Assembly (NCBI RefSeq): GCF_002831565.1
Contig: NZ_CP025096.1
Location: forward strand, 1 to 64,000
Source: Spirosoma pollinicola
GTDB lineage: Bacteria > Bacteroidota > Bacteroidia > Cytophagales > Spirosomataceae
DNA: 64,000 nucleotides
Direction: 5' to 3'
Within the stretch, counting starts at the first letter, position 1; every line of letters begins with the position of its first letter. A program made the translations under genes and the position numbers. A model generated the notes under the pieces. The model had not been told where the DNA came from, searched no databases, and saw nothing but the letters and a program-made list of their open reading frames with translations. This document shows positions 28,576 through 37,804 of this stretch, in pieces.

Positions 28576-28704
28576 CAATAAACCTGACAGCAGTTCTTTT
28601 TTACCCGGTATCACCACATTTTTGTCTGTGGTCTCATGGTGGGTGAATCAAAACAGGTCATTAATTCAAGTCGCATCCAGATACGTTCACATACGTTGAA
28701 ACAC

Positions 28705-28735
28705 AAAAATGCCGGAAGAAAATCTCCCGGCATTT
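28705..28735 (-). terminator. Terminator of the efflux operon
   Basis: 9-bp stem (28707-28715 with 28727-28735) followed on the minus strand by a T run. It lies just beyond the emrB stop codon. Confidence 0.75.
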
Positions 28736-28781
28736 CTAGCTATTTAATCTACTACAAACAAGATAGGGCACTCTTATTATC

Positions 28782-30341
28782 TTACTCCATCACCATTTCC
28801 GTGTGAGCAGGTGCTTCAATTTTCTTGCCGATAAATAGCAATAGCAGCGGTACACAGATCAGGAAGAAGCCGCCGATAACCAGAAACGCATCGGCATAAG
28901 TCATAACCAATGCCTGTTTCATCATGGTACCCTGCATCAGCCCATAGGCTTTGCTGGTAGCTGCCGCCAAAGCATCCCCTTTCGAAAGAAACAGACCGGT
29001 AAGTTGCTTGATTCGGTCAACCGATAGCGGATTATAAATTGATACATTATCGCCCAACCGCGACGCATGAAACATGGTGCGTGTTGAGATATAAGTCGTC
29101 ATAATGGCCGTTCCGAAGGTACCACCCAACTGACGAATCATACCTGTAAGGGCCGAGCCTTGTGGAATTTCGATATTCTTCAAATCAGCCAGGGTAACGG
29201 TCGTCAACGGGATAAAGATCAACCCCATGCCAATGCCCCGGATAATGAGCGGCCAGAAGAAATAATCCGGGCCAGCCGCCAAACTAATGGCCGACAGATC
29301 GAAACAGAAACCAAAGAACAGCAGGAAGCCAATACCCGCATACCAAACCGGAGATATGTAGTTTTTACTCATCAATCCACCCACAATGGGCATCATCAAC
29401 CCCGTGGCAATGGAGCCCGGCATGAGCAGCAAGCCCGTTTGACTGGCCGTGAATCCGAGGATGGTCTGGCAGAAAACCGGGATGATAAAGACCGACGCAA
29501 ACAGCCCGAAACCAAGGATAAAGTTGAACAGCGTACCCACCGCAAATCGACGCTGGAGCAGTAGTCTTAAATCCAGGATGGGTATTTTAACGGCCAGTTG
29601 CCGCCAGATGAAGCCAATTAACCCAATACCAGCCGCAAGGGACATGCCTACGATGAATGCTGAATCGAACCAATCCTTTTCCTGACCTTTTTCCAGGATG
29701 ATCTGTAACCCACCAATACCCATAACCAGAAGTATCAACGCGAGCCAGTCCATCTTACCAGCCGCCATTTTCTCGGCGGGTTCCTTAATGTATGTGTACG
29801 TGAGGAAAGTAGCCAGAATACCGAAGGGAATGTTGATGTAAAACACCCAGTTCCACGACAGGTTATCAGTAATGAAGCCCCCCAGCGTAGGGCCAATGGA
29901 AGGACCAATAATGACCCCTAACCCGAATATAGAGTTGGCAATACCCAGGTCTTCTTTTGGAAATGTCTGAATCAGAATGGACTGAGCTGTTGTGAGCAGG
30001 CCTCCCCCGCCAATACCCTGTACCACCCGGAAAAAGACAAGCTCCCATACATTGGTCGAGGTTCCGCAGAAGACCGAAGCAATCGTAAATAATATGATGG
30101 ATGCGGCAAAGTAATTCCGGCGACCCAGTTTGGCTGTCAACCAGCCCGACATCGTAATCATAACGGCACTGGCGGCTGCGTAGCCCGTAACGACCCAGCT
30201 AATATCGCCGAGCGATGCGCCGAGATTACCCATCATCTGGTTCAGCGTAACGTTCACAATCGACGAGTCGATGGTTTGCAGCAGGGCGGCCGTCGTAACG
30301 GTTATAACGACGATCCATTTATCAAAACCTAATTTTTTCAT
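28782..30341 (-). CDS. emrB: DHA2-family drug efflux MFS permease
   Basis: 519 residues with fourteen predicted membrane helices, the number of the DHA2/EmrB-QacA group of proton antiporters. Visible motifs: LQTIDSSIVNVTLNQM (motif D1-like) in helix 1, GWLTAKLGRRNYF (motif A), and GLGVIIGPSIGPTLGGF (motif C, antiporter). It is the last gene of a minus-strand operon with marR, tolC and emrA, so it is the inner-membrane pump of a tripartite exporter. The gap before it (113 bp) holds an imperfect hairpin. Confidence 0.93.
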   Translation of the reverse strand: MKKLGFDKWIVVITVTTAALLQTIDSSIVNVTLNQMMGNLGASLGDISWVVTGYAAASAVMITMSGWLTAKLGRRNYFAASIILFTIASVFCGTSTNVWELVFFRVVQGIGGGGLLTTAQSILIQTFPKEDLGIANSIFGLGVIIGPSIGPTLGGFITDNLSWNWVFYINIPFGILATFLTYTYIKEPAEKMAAGKMDWLALILLVMGIGGLQIILEKGQEKDWFDSAFIVGMSLAAGIGLIGFIWRQLAVKIPILDLRLLLQRRFAVGTLFNFILGFGLFASVFIIPVFCQTILGFTASQTGLLLMPGSIATGLMMPIVGGLMSKNYISPVWYAGIGFLLFFGFCFDLSAISLAAGPDYFFWPLIIRGIGMGLIFIPLTTVTLADLKNIEIPQGSALTGMIRQLGGTFGTAIMTTYISTRTMFHASRLGDNVSIYNPLSVDRIKQLTGLFLSKGDALAAATSKAYGLMQGTMMKQALVMTYADAFLVIGGFFLICVPLLLLFIGKKIEAPAHTEMVME

Positions 30342-30354
30342 AAAGAGTGATGAA

Positions 30355-30450
30355 TAATGGATAATGTAAAATGAATAATGCGAACAACTTCAAAGGCAAT
30401 CAATTACTTCACAGGCCACCTTTTTGCATTATTCATTCTACATTATTCAT
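30355..30450. repeat. Imperfect long hairpin between emrA and emrB
   Basis: AATGTAAAATGAATAATGC on the left and the near-exact reverse complement on the right (GCATTATTCATTCTACATT) pair with one mismatch across about 55 nt. Built from an AATGAATAATG-type word that recurs in other gaps of this window. Confidence 0.7.
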
Positions 30451-30454
30451 TGAA

Positions 30455-31567
30455 TTACTTAGCCTGCAAATCAACCGCTACTGTAGCGCTCATACCAGGG
30501 CGCAGTTTGGCATACAGCGGACTGTTTTTGTCCAGATCGATCCGAACCGGAACCCGTTGCACCACTTTCACATAGTTACCCGTGGCGTTGTCGGGAGGAA
30601 GCAGGGTAAATTTCGCACCCGTTGCCCCGGCAAATGAACCGACATGACCAACCAGCTTATCCCCTTCAAACGCATCCACATCAATATCGACGGTTTGCCC
30701 CGGCTGCATTTGTTTCAGCTGCGTTTCCTTGAAGTTTGCCGTTACCCACAGAGACGTGTTACCAACAATCGAACACAACGCCTGACCGGGTTGAACCAAC
30801 TGCCCGATTTGTACCGCCCGTTTTGACACAACACCCGATACCGGAGCCCGTACAATCGTGTACGAAAGTTGCAGATTGGCTAAATCCAGATCGGTCTGAC
30901 GTTGTTTGACAGCGGCCTGCGCTACGGTAATCTGACCTTCGGTAGCCCGGCGCTGCGAACTGGTAACACCCGTTTGCGTTCCGGCAGCAGCAACTTGCGC
31001 CTGAGCCGTTTGCAATTGTGCCTGAGCCGCCTGTACCTGAGCCTGAGCGGCATCGCGCTCAGCTTCAACAGCATCAAACTGTTGCTGGGGAACGGTTTTT
31101 TCGGCCAGTAATCGGCTGTAGCGATCAAAATCCTGGCTGGCTTTGCGAGCGCGGGCCTGAGCCGCCGTTAAGTTAGCCTGCGCAGTAGCGACCTGATTCC
31201 GAGCGGTAAACACACTTGCCTGTGAACTCTGAATCGTAGCCGATGCCACGTTAACCTGCGAACGAGACACCCCGGCAGAAGCCATAGCACTTTGCAAAGC
31301 GGCTTCGGCCTGTGCTACCCGAATTTTGTAATCGGCATCGTCGAGCACAACCAGCGTATCGCCTTCTTTAACAAACTGGTTGTCGGCGAACTTGATCGCT
31401 TTTACATACCCACCGGCTTTCGGAATCACCGGGTTCACGTCGCCATCAATCTGCGCATCGTCGGTACTTTCATGACGTTGCAGGTAGCGAAATTCACTAT
31501 ACCCAAAAAAGATAGCAATGACCAGGACAATGACGCCCCCTACTTGGAATAAAGTTTTCTTGTTCAT
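30455..31567 (-). CDS. emrA: HlyD-family periplasmic adaptor
   Basis: 370 residues: a short cytosolic tail, one membrane helix (about 7-24, VGGVIVLVIAIFFGY), a lipoyl half-motif (DDAQIDGDVNPVIPKAGGYV), a long alanine- and glutamine-rich coiled coil (about 85-225, ERDAAQAQVQAAQAQLQ), the second lipoyl half (IVRAPVSGVVSKRAV) and a beta-barrel domain. This is the EmrA adaptor plan. It links the MFS pump to the TolC channel encoded in the same operon. Separated from tolC by 96 bp and emrB by 113 bp. Confidence 0.93.
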   Translation of the reverse strand: MNKKTLFQVGGVIVLVIAIFFGYSEFRYLQRHESTDDAQIDGDVNPVIPKAGGYVKAIKFADNQFVKEGDTLVVLDDADYKIRVAQAEAALQSAMASAGVSRSQVNVASATIQSSQASVFTARNQVATAQANLTAAQARARKASQDFDRYSRLLAEKTVPQQQFDAVEAERDAAQAQVQAAQAQLQTAQAQVAAAGTQTGVTSSQRRATEGQITVAQAAVKQRQTDLDLANLQLSYTIVRAPVSGVVSKRAVQIGQLVQPGQALCSIVGNTSLWVTANFKETQLKQMQPGQTVDIDVDAFEGDKLVGHVGSFAGATGAKFTLLPPDNATGNYVKVVQRVPVRIDLDKNSPLYAKLRPGMSATVAVDLQAK

Positions 31568-31663
31568 GATTTCTATAAAAAGGGGATGGATGATGAAAAA
31601 TGGTGGCAGTGTTCAGGCTGCATTAGTCATTTTACATTGTTCATCATCCATTGACATAGTTGA

Positions 31664-32992
31664 TTAAAGATTATGACCTGTGGCTTTTAGCAGACGTTGG
31701 TACGCCAATTGAGCATCCACGGTGGCATTAATGACATTAAGTTGTGCCTGAAGCAGAAAGCTATTAGCCTCCAGGAAGTCGGTAGAGCCAACGAGTCCAT
31801 TGCGAAAACGGGATTCTGTCAGGCGATAATTTTCCTGCGCCTGTCCTACAGCGGTGCGGATAACATTTTGCTGTTCCAGTGCCAATTGGTAGTTGTTATA
31901 GGCCGTAACAACCTCACTGCGAATCTGATCGGTTTGTTGCTGCCCTTGTAAATCGGCCTGATCGATAGCCGTTTTAGCCGTGTTCAGCTTACCTTTTATG
32001 TTATAGAGCGAACCAATATTATAACTCAAGCCTAGCCCGACATTCCAGGCACTAATAAAGGAGCCTCCTTCGGGAATGATCCGGGCCGTTGGGTTAATGT
32101 AATTATACCCCAGCGACGCACCCAAATGCGGATACATAACGCTCTTCGTATTACGTAACATAGCCTCAGCCGAGTGCACACGAAGCACATTAGCCTGAAC
32201 CTCAGGACGGCTTTGCAAAGCCTGCCCCATAAAGTTGCTTAGTGGTTCGGCCGTAGCTACCGGGTTGGTCAGTGTTGTGTCAACCGTAATAAGTTGATCT
32301 TCGGGCAACCCGAGCAACAGGTTGAAATTATAAAGAGCTGTTTGGCGTGCTTTCTCCACTTGCAGGCGGCTTAACTGTAGATTGTTGCGCTGTAGCTGAA
32401 TTTTCAAAACTTCGTTGGCCGTTACAACGCCCTCTTTTTGCAAATTCTGAGCCTCCCGCTCCCGTTCGTCGAACTGTTTGATGTTCTGGTCGATGACACT
32501 TGTCGAACGAATCAGTTTGACGATGTTGTAATACGCGTCGGTAACGGTGTAAACCAGTTCAGACCGATTTCGCTGGGCATCGAGGTGACTGGCTTTGGCC
32601 AATAAACTCGCCGATAGTTCGGCTGATTTTTCGGCAAAGCCGCCAAATAGCTCCTTGCTGATCGTGGCGCCCCCAATCATCGCGTTGAATGCGCCTGCCG
32701 GAATCGACAGCAACGCCTTTCCATCGCTCCCCTGCCCAAAAGCGACCGGACCGGTCAAACTATAGCGTGAATAAGCCAGCGATGCGTTGGCTTGTGGTAA
32801 ACTGCGATCCTTCGCTTCCTGCGAACGCGCTTCGGCCGCCAGCGTGCGCGAATCGGCCAGTTTAATACCCTTGTTATTTTGTAAGGCCCGTTGAACGGCC
32901 TGATCCAGGGGAAGCACAGATGGCGTTGGCTGGGCGTTTGTAAAGCCCAGACCCAGCAACCATAGACCAGCCCCGATTACGTATTTTTTCAT
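31664..32992 (-). CDS. TolC-family outer membrane efflux protein
   Basis: 442 residues with a signal peptide (about 1-20, AGLWLLGLGFTNAQP). Two homologous outer membrane efflux halves can be seen, each with long amphipathic helices (PLDQAVQRALQNNKGIKLADSR at the N-terminus; YRLTESRFRNGLVGSTDFLEA near the C-terminus). It supplies the outer membrane exit channel of the operon. Its ATG overlaps the marR stop by 4 bp (ATGA), so translation is coupled to the regulator gene. Confidence 0.94.
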   Translation of the reverse strand: MKKYVIGAGLWLLGLGFTNAQPTPSVLPLDQAVQRALQNNKGIKLADSRTLAAEARSQEAKDRSLPQANASLAYSRYSLTGPVAFGQGSDGKALLSIPAGAFNAMIGGATISKELFGGFAEKSAELSASLLAKASHLDAQRNRSELVYTVTDAYYNIVKLIRSTSVIDQNIKQFDEREREAQNLQKEGVVTANEVLKIQLQRNNLQLSRLQVEKARQTALYNFNLLLGLPEDQLITVDTTLTNPVATAEPLSNFMGQALQSRPEVQANVLRVHSAEAMLRNTKSVMYPHLGASLGYNYINPTARIIPEGGSFISAWNVGLGLSYNIGSLYNIKGKLNTAKTAIDQADLQGQQQTDQIRSEVVTAYNNYQLALEQQNVIRTAVGQAQENYRLTESRFRNGLVGSTDFLEANSFLLQAQLNVINATVDAQLAYQRLLKATGHNL

Positions 32993-33429
32993 TTTACTGA
33001 TTGATTTCTAATCTTATCCAGGAGTGTGTTCATTATGCGTACTTCCTCGTCAGTTAAATGGCTGACAATCGACTCAAAATTCTTAAACTCAATAGCTACA
33101 GCCTCCACAAATCGATAGGATTCTTCGGTAAGCCGCAGGTTAACTTTCCGACGATTATGCTGATCTACTTCTCGAACGATCAGGTTTTTCGCCACCAGCC
33201 GATCCGTTAGCCGGGTCATGTCTGAGTTCAAATCCGTCATTTTTTCCTTCAACTCGCCAGCAGTCAAACTGTTAGGATAGACTTCTGAAAGACGTCGTAA
33301 CGTGATATACTGTTGAACTGACAAATCAAACGGCGCTAGCTTTTGTCCAAAATGGTTAAAAATGTAGCCATCTGTTTGGTGCAGATTTTTAATAAGCCGG
33401 TAGTATTCATTTAGGTGTTGCGTTTCCAT
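32989..33429 (-). CDS. MarR-family transcriptional regulator
   Basis: 146 residues with the winged-helix pattern of MarR proteins (YITLRRLSEVYPNSLTAGELKEK, then DMTRLTDRLVAKNLIVREVDQHNRR as recognition helix and wing). It is the first gene of the efflux operon. Two GTTTAAAC dyads sit over its promoter, so autorepression and control of tolC-emrA-emrB is likely. The inducing ligand is unknown. Confidence 0.93.
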   Translation of the reverse strand: METQHLNEYYRLIKNLHQTDGYIFNHFGQKLAPFDLSVQQYITLRRLSEVYPNSLTAGELKEKMTDLNSDMTRLTDRLVAKNLIVREVDQHNRRKVNLRLTEESYRFVEAVAIEFKNFESIVSHLTDEEVRIMNTLLDKIRNQSVK

Positions 33430-33445
33430 GTCAGTTAGGGCGTAT

Positions 33446-33490
33446 CAAAGGTATAACCAATATTCGTTTAAACAAATTTCGTTTAAACAA
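33446..33490 (-). promoter_or_regulatory. marR promoter with two operator-like dyads
   Basis: Minus-strand TACCTTTG (33453-33446) is a -7 box; TTG at 33475-33473 lies exactly 19 bp upstream as -33. The 13-bp direct repeat TTCGTTTAAACAA occurs at 33463-33475 and 33478-33490, each with the palindrome GTTTAAAC, 15 bp apart. The first copy covers the -33 element. Confidence 0.7.
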
Positions 33491-33724
33491 TAGAAAATTA
33501 GCAGAGATAGGCAATTTCAGTGAGTACTTAATTCATTAGCTTTTTATAATACAACAAAATCAAATTATAGGAATAATGCAATTATGCATTTGTATACCCT
33601 ATAGAAAAATGCATATAGAAATAGTCAGTCGAGTAAGACTAGTTTTAATGGAATTTTAATAATTATCTGATTGTAGAGCGTTTAAAAACGTACGACCTAA
33701 CTAACCCAATCATACTGCTTATTA

Positions 33725-33760
33725 CATAAAAAAACGCCCCGATTAATTAGCAGGGCGTTT
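33725..33760 (-). terminator. Terminator of the dioxygenase gene
   Basis: 8-bp stem (33732-33739 with 33753-33760) followed on the minus strand by a run of seven T residues. Confidence 0.8.
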
Positions 33761-33794
33761 GAATAGGTTGCATCAGGTTTATTGTTGGCTTAAT

Positions 33795-33874
33795 GTATCA
33801 AACAGCTTCTGGCTGTTTAAGCCGAAGGCTTATAATCTAACCTTCGACACAAACAGCCAGAAGCTGTTTGATAC
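33795..33874. repeat. Nested inverted repeat
   Basis: Outer arms of 24 bp (33795-33818 and 33851-33874) match perfectly; an inner stem CGAAGG/CCTTCG (33823-33828 and 33841-33846) closes a 12-nt loop. It lies between the dioxygenase stop codon and its terminator, so it would be part of that transcript. Confidence 0.85.
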
Positions 33875-33885
33875 AAACCGATCAA

Positions 33886-34767
33886 TTATACATTTGCGAT
33901 TTTCACTGATGTCATGGTCAAGGAACCAGCAACGGCTACATCGTTGAAAAACGAAACCTCGTCCTTCTTCCCCTGCAAGCCCAGCGTATATAATAAAGGC
34001 AGATAATGCTCGGGCGTGGGAATGGCCAGACGCGCTTCAGGCCCTAGTTTATCGTAGGCAATCAACGAAGCATGGTCGCCATTGCAGATTAGTTTCTTAA
34101 ATGTCGTGTTCATGTGTATTGCCCAATCAAGCCCATAAGCCGCGTTGAAACTCCCGGACGGCGGCAGCGAAATCATGCGCAGGTTATGCACCATGTTGCC
34201 GCTACCCAAAATCAGCACTCCTTTCCGGCGCAGCGCACTTAACTCTTTCGCCAGATTATAGTGGTACTGCCCATCCTTCGTATAGTCAATACTGAGTTGC
34301 AGAACCGGGATATTGGCTTGTGGATACATCTGCCGCACCACACTCCAGGTACCGTGGTCAAGTCCCCAATCGTGATCCATTCCCACTACAGTCGAATGAA
34401 CCAGGCCAGCGGTTTCTTTTGCCAGTGAAGGGCTACCCTTGGCCGGATATTGCACGTCGAATAACGCTTGCGGAAATCCTCCGAAATCGTGAATGGTCTT
34501 TGGTGATTCCATTGCCGTAATCAACGTTCCCCGACTCAGCCAGTGGGCCGAAATAACCAGTACAGCTTTCGGGACGGGGATTTCACTGGCCAGTTTTTTC
34601 CAATAGTTACTAAACTCATTCGTTTCTATACCATTCATGGGCGACCCGTGCCCTACAAATAAAACGGGCATTTCCGGGCCCTGTTCAGGCAATTCGCTCG
34701 TGAACTGCTTGAAGCCAGGTAACATGGTTGTTCCTATCATGGCGGTTAAAAAGTCTTTACGTTTCAT
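33886..34767 (-). CDS. ygiD: Class III extradiol dioxygenase (DODA/YgiD type)
   Basis: 293 residues. Non-haem dioxygenase family that opens catechol rings, including 4,5-DOPA. Metal ligands are in LFVGHGSPMNG (H), VLVISAHWLSRG (H) and GSGNMVHNLR (H). The first 20 or so residues (MKRKDFLTAMIGTTMLPGF) look like a signal or lipoprotein-type leader, which E. coli YgiD lacks; a second Met at the start of PVLFVGHGS could be used instead, but the leader is of a type common in Bacteroidota exported proteins. It is on the minus strand, 28 bp after the NAD(P)-binding gene, so probably in one operon with it. Confidence 0.85.
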   Translation of the reverse strand: MKRKDFLTAMIGTTMLPGFKQFTSELPEQGPEMPVLFVGHGSPMNGIETNEFSNYWKKLASEIPVPKAVLVISAHWLSRGTLITAMESPKTIHDFGGFPQALFDVQYPAKGSPSLAKETAGLVHSTVVGMDHDWGLDHGTWSVVRQMYPQANIPVLQLSIDYTKDGQYHYNLAKELSALRRKGVLILGSGNMVHNLRMISLPPSGSFNAAYGLDWAIHMNTTFKKLICNGDHASLIAYDKLGPEARLAIPTPEHYLPLLYTLGLQGKKDEVSFFNDVAVAGSLTMTSVKIANV

Positions 34768-34795
34768 AGTCTTTTAGTAGTGATCAGCGTCGTTA

Positions 34796-35239
34796 TCAGG
34801 CCAGCAACGTGGCTGCGTGATAGCGAAAATCAGCCAGTGAAGCGTTAATGATACGGGTGTGTGGTAGCATAGTCTCCAGTAGTTCGATCTGATGATGGAC
34901 TGCGATCAGTTGTTCCCCTGGTGCTTCATCCGGGCAATCACGAATCCAAATTACCCGCTTACCTGTAACCACTTCACAGATAGCCTGTGCCGATTCGGCT
35001 TGTTCCTGTTCGCTTAGGGCGAGGACAACTATGTCGGCCTCCCAGGCACTTTCGCGTGCGCAGGTGGCGACCTCAATCATAGACAGCGGATTGTCATTTA
35101 GTAGGGATAGTCGAAGTGACGCACACCTTTCCGATTGTTTATCCATCAGCAGCAGAATGTACCCGGCACCAGCCAATTCGTGCGCAATGGCAGCTCCGGC
35201 AGTATTTCCGGCACCAAGGATAGCGATTGTCTTTGTCAT
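34796..35239 (-). CDS. Small NAD(P)-binding Rossmann protein
   Basis: 147 residues. A clear N-terminal dinucleotide-binding motif, IAILGAGNTAGAAIAHELAG, and then strands IEVATCARESAWEADIVVLALSEQ. This matches the F420-dependent NADP oxidoreductase-like fold but the protein stops after the nucleotide domain; no catalytic domain follows. A candidate -7 box TACCTTTG lies at 35271-35264, 25 bp upstream. Cofactor and substrate unknown. Confidence 0.7.
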   Translation of the reverse strand: MTKTIAILGAGNTAGAAIAHELAGAGYILLLMDKQSERCASLRLSLLNDNPLSMIEVATCARESAWEADIVVLALSEQEQAESAQAICEVVTGKRVIWIRDCPDEAPGEQLIAVHHQIELLETMLPHTRIINASLADFRYHAATLLA

Positions 35240-35308
35240 GTGATTTACTGATTAAGAACAGAGCAAAGGTAGGGTGAAGGTGGGCTGAAAACCCTTGACC
35301 TGAAACAA

Positions 35309-35340
35309 GAAAAAACATTGACCTGGGTCAATGTTTTTTC
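35309..35340 (-). terminator. Terminator of the Crp/Fnr gene
   Basis: A perfect 15-bp stem with a 2-nt loop (35309-35323 with 35326-35340) that ends in six T residues on the minus strand. It also works on the plus strand. Confidence 0.85.
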
Positions 35341-35379
35341 AGATAATAAACTAAAAATCAATAACTTAACTATAAAACG

Positions 35380-35964
35380 TTACCCTGTTTGTTGAGATAT
35401 TCGTTTCCGTATCCGGCTTAGTGTTTCAGGTTTCAGCCCTAAATATGAGGCTATCATGTGTTGCGGAACGCGCTGAAATAAGGTGGGGTATTGCTCTAAT
35501 AAACTCAGATACCGCACTTCGCCCGTTCGGCTCATGATCAACTCCACTCGAGCCTGGGTGGCAACGAGGTTGTTTTGCTGTAAAATTCGGATGTAGCGTT
35601 CCATTTTAGGCACCTGATTCATGAGGGTTTCAGAGGCTGTTACACTCATCAATAATAACTCCGAATCTTCCAGCGCATCGATGTTATGGTTCGAGGGCGT
35701 CTGTGTCTGAAAACTCTGAATATCAGAAATCCAGTGATTTTCCATCGCAAATTGAAGAATATGCTCCTCCCCCGTATCATCGACCATATAGGAACGCAGG
35801 CACCCTTTATTTACAAAAGCCGTGTACTCGCACACATCACCAGCCTGTAGGAAATACTGCCGTCGCCGAAGTTTTTTCGGAATAAACTGCGTTTTGATGA
35901 ACGCCTGCTCGTCCTTGCTCAGGATAACGTGCTGCTGAATATGCTGGAATAACAGATCGAACAT
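35380..35964 (-). CDS. Crp/Fnr-family transcriptional regulator
   Basis: 194 residues from the ATG at 35964 (MFDLLFQHIQQHVILSKDEQAF), which is the family's usual length; the frame stays open upstream to 36096 but that part lies in the fumC terminator. A cNMP-binding beta-roll (FLQAGDVCEYTAFVNKGCLRSY) precedes the dimer helix and an HTH (QRVPQHMIASYLGLKPETLSRIRKR). No iron-sulfur cysteine cluster, so it is not an Fnr oxygen sensor. Effector unknown. Target genes not apparent. Confidence 0.9.
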   Translation of the reverse strand: MFDLLFQHIQQHVILSKDEQAFIKTQFIPKKLRRRQYFLQAGDVCEYTAFVNKGCLRSYMVDDTGEEHILQFAMENHWISDIQSFQTQTPSNHNIDALEDSELLLMSVTASETLMNQVPKMERYIRILQQNNLVATQARVELIMSRTGEVRYLSLLEQYPTLFQRVPQHMIASYLGLKPETLSRIRKRISQQTG

Positions 35965-36054
35965 GAGCGGCTTGGGGAATAAACAGGTAAAGATACGGGT
36001 TGTGTTGTTCTCCCAAGCCTTGGAATGTACTTCTGGATAGAAACAAAACTGCAT

Positions 36055-36083
36055 GAAAAAAGACCCCATTGCTGAGGTCTTTT
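36055..36083 (-). terminator. fumC terminator
   Basis: 8-bp stem AAAAGACC/GGTCTTTT (36058-36065 with 36076-36083) followed on the minus strand by T residues, immediately after the fumC stop codon. Confidence 0.8.
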
Positions 36084-36105
36084 CTAGCAAAGTCAATTGA
36101 TCAAT

Positions 36106-37506
36106 TTACTTAATCTGTCCAACCATATCTTCCGGCTTCACCCATTCGTTAAACTCTTCTTCGGTCAAATAGCCAAGTTTTAGAGCGGTTTCCTTCAGGG
36201 TTGAGCCGTTCTTGTGGGCCGTCTGAGCAATTTCGGCAGCTTTGTAATAGCCGATTTTTGTATTCAGCGCCGTAACCAGCATCAGCGACGAATCGACGTG
36301 CTTCTTGATATTCGCTTCAATGGGTTCGATACCTTCTGCACATTTATCATTGAACGACACGCACACATCGCCGATGAGCCGGGCCGAATGCAGGAAGTTG
36401 AAAATCATGACGGGTTTGAACACGTTCAGTTCAAAATGGCCGCTCATACCACCAATATTGATGGCCACATCGTTGCCCATTACCTGCGCGGCTACCATCG
36501 TCATGGCTTCACACTGGGTTGGGTTTACTTTACCTGGCATGATTGACGAACCCGGCTCGTTGTCAGGAATATGCAATTCGCCGATGCCCGCCCGTGGTCC
36601 GCTCGACAACATCCGAATATCGTTACCGATTTTCATCAGGCTGGCGGCTACGGTTTTCAATGCACCGTGCGCTTCGACAATTGCATCGTGTGCGGCCAGC
36701 GCTTCGAACTTATTTTCGGCTGTTATGAACGGTAAGCCCGTTACGGTCGCAATATGTTTGGCTACGTTTTCCGAATAGTTGGGGGGCGTGTTGATCCCCG
36801 TACCAACGGCGGTTCCGCCCAATGCCAGCTCGCTCAGGTGAGCCAGCGAATTATTGATAGCACGTAGTCCGTGGTCGAGTTGCGAAACATAACCCGAAAA
36901 CTCCTGGCCCACTGTTAAGGGCGTGGCATCCATGAAGTGCGTCCGGCCAATTTTAACGATATGCATAAACTGCTTCGCCTTGGCGGCCAGCGTGTCACGT
37001 AGTTTCGTAATACCCGGAATCGTTACGTCGAGCAGGATTTTATAGGCCGCAATGTGCATAGCCGTTGGGAACGTATCGTTCGATGACTGCGACTTGTTGA
37101 CATCATCGTTTGGGTGTAAAAACTTCTTCTCATCGCTGAGTTGACCGCCCTGCAACACGTGTCCGCGATAGGCAACAACCTCGTTTACGTTCATGTTCGA
37201 CTGCGTACCCGATCCGGTTTGCCATACGACAAGCGGAAATTGGTCGTCCAGTTTCCCGGCCAGAATTTCGTCGCAGGCCTGTCCGATGAGGTCGCTTTTT
37301 TCCTGCGACAATACGCCCGCATCGAGGTTGGTCAGTGCGGCTGCTTTCTTGAGGTACGCAAACGCCCGGATAATTTCGCGGGGCATTTTATTAATGTCCT
37401 GGGCAATTTTGAAATTTTCAATTGAACGCTGCGTCTGGGCGCCCCAGTAAACGTTAGCCGGGACTTGTACCAGGCCCATCGTATCTTTTTCGATGCGGTA
37501 TTCCAT
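36106..37506 (-). CDS. fumC: Fumarate hydratase, class II
   Basis: 466 residues, the usual length for the iron-independent fumarase of the TCA cycle. Signature [16 protein letters not shown] near residue 320 and [14 protein letters not shown] near 97 are intact, as is [11 protein letters not shown]. The start ([28 protein letters not shown]) is canonical. A -7 box lies upstream at 37622-37615. Monocistronic, ending at its own terminator. Confidence 0.97.
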   Translation of the reverse strand: MEYRIEKDTMGLVQVPANVYWGAQTQRSIENFKIAQDINKMPREIIRAFAYLKKAAALTNLDAGVLSQEKSDLIGQACDEILAGKLDDQFPLVVWQTGSGTQSNMNVNEVVAYRGHVLQGGQLSDEKKFLHPNDDVNKSQSSNDTFPTAMHIAAYKILLDVTIPGITKLRDTLAAKAKQFMHIVKIGRTHFMDATPLTVGQEFSGYVSQLDHGLRAINNSLAHLSELALGGTAVGTGINTPPNYSENVAKHIATVTGLPFITAENKFEALAAHDAIVEAHGALKTVAASLMKIGNDIRMLSSGPRAGIGELHIPDNEPGSSIMPGKVNPTQCEAMTMVAAQVMGNDVAINIGGMSGHFELNVFKPVMIFNFLHSARLIGDVCVSFNDKCAEGIEPIEANIKKHVDSSLMLVTALNTKIGYYKAAEIAQTAHKNGSTLKETALKLGYLTEEEFNEWVKPEDMVGQIK

Positions 37507-37614
37507 AGGTGAAAGAGTGAAATAGCGAAAGAGCGAAGGATTGCCGAAGTTAACTAAATTCGCTTCGGCTGGAGCAGCATAGACCGCCTGACTTCACTCT
37601 TCCTGTTTTGACGG

Positions 37615-37622
37615 CAAAGGTA
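37615..37622 (-). promoter_or_regulatory. Candidate -7 box of fumC
   Basis: Minus-strand TACCTTTG, 109 bp upstream of the fumC start codon. I see no convincing -33 element at the usual distance, so support is partial. Confidence 0.35.
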
Positions 37623-37804
37623 GGGCGAGGCTTGTGTTTTACCATACTTTTCTGTCGGTTTCCCAATAGCGACAAACAATAGAAGCGCAACTGGTCAAAA
37701 CGATGCCCGGTCTGAATCAGCAAATTTCTGCAACATCAGGTAGGGAACCCATGACCATAAGCTTTAAAGGGTATACCTTCATACAGGACCAAACCAATCA
37801 GCTT

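Noticed and set aside
35965-36096. Upstream extension of the Crp/Fnr gene
   Set aside because: It lies across the fumC terminator and does not match the family start.
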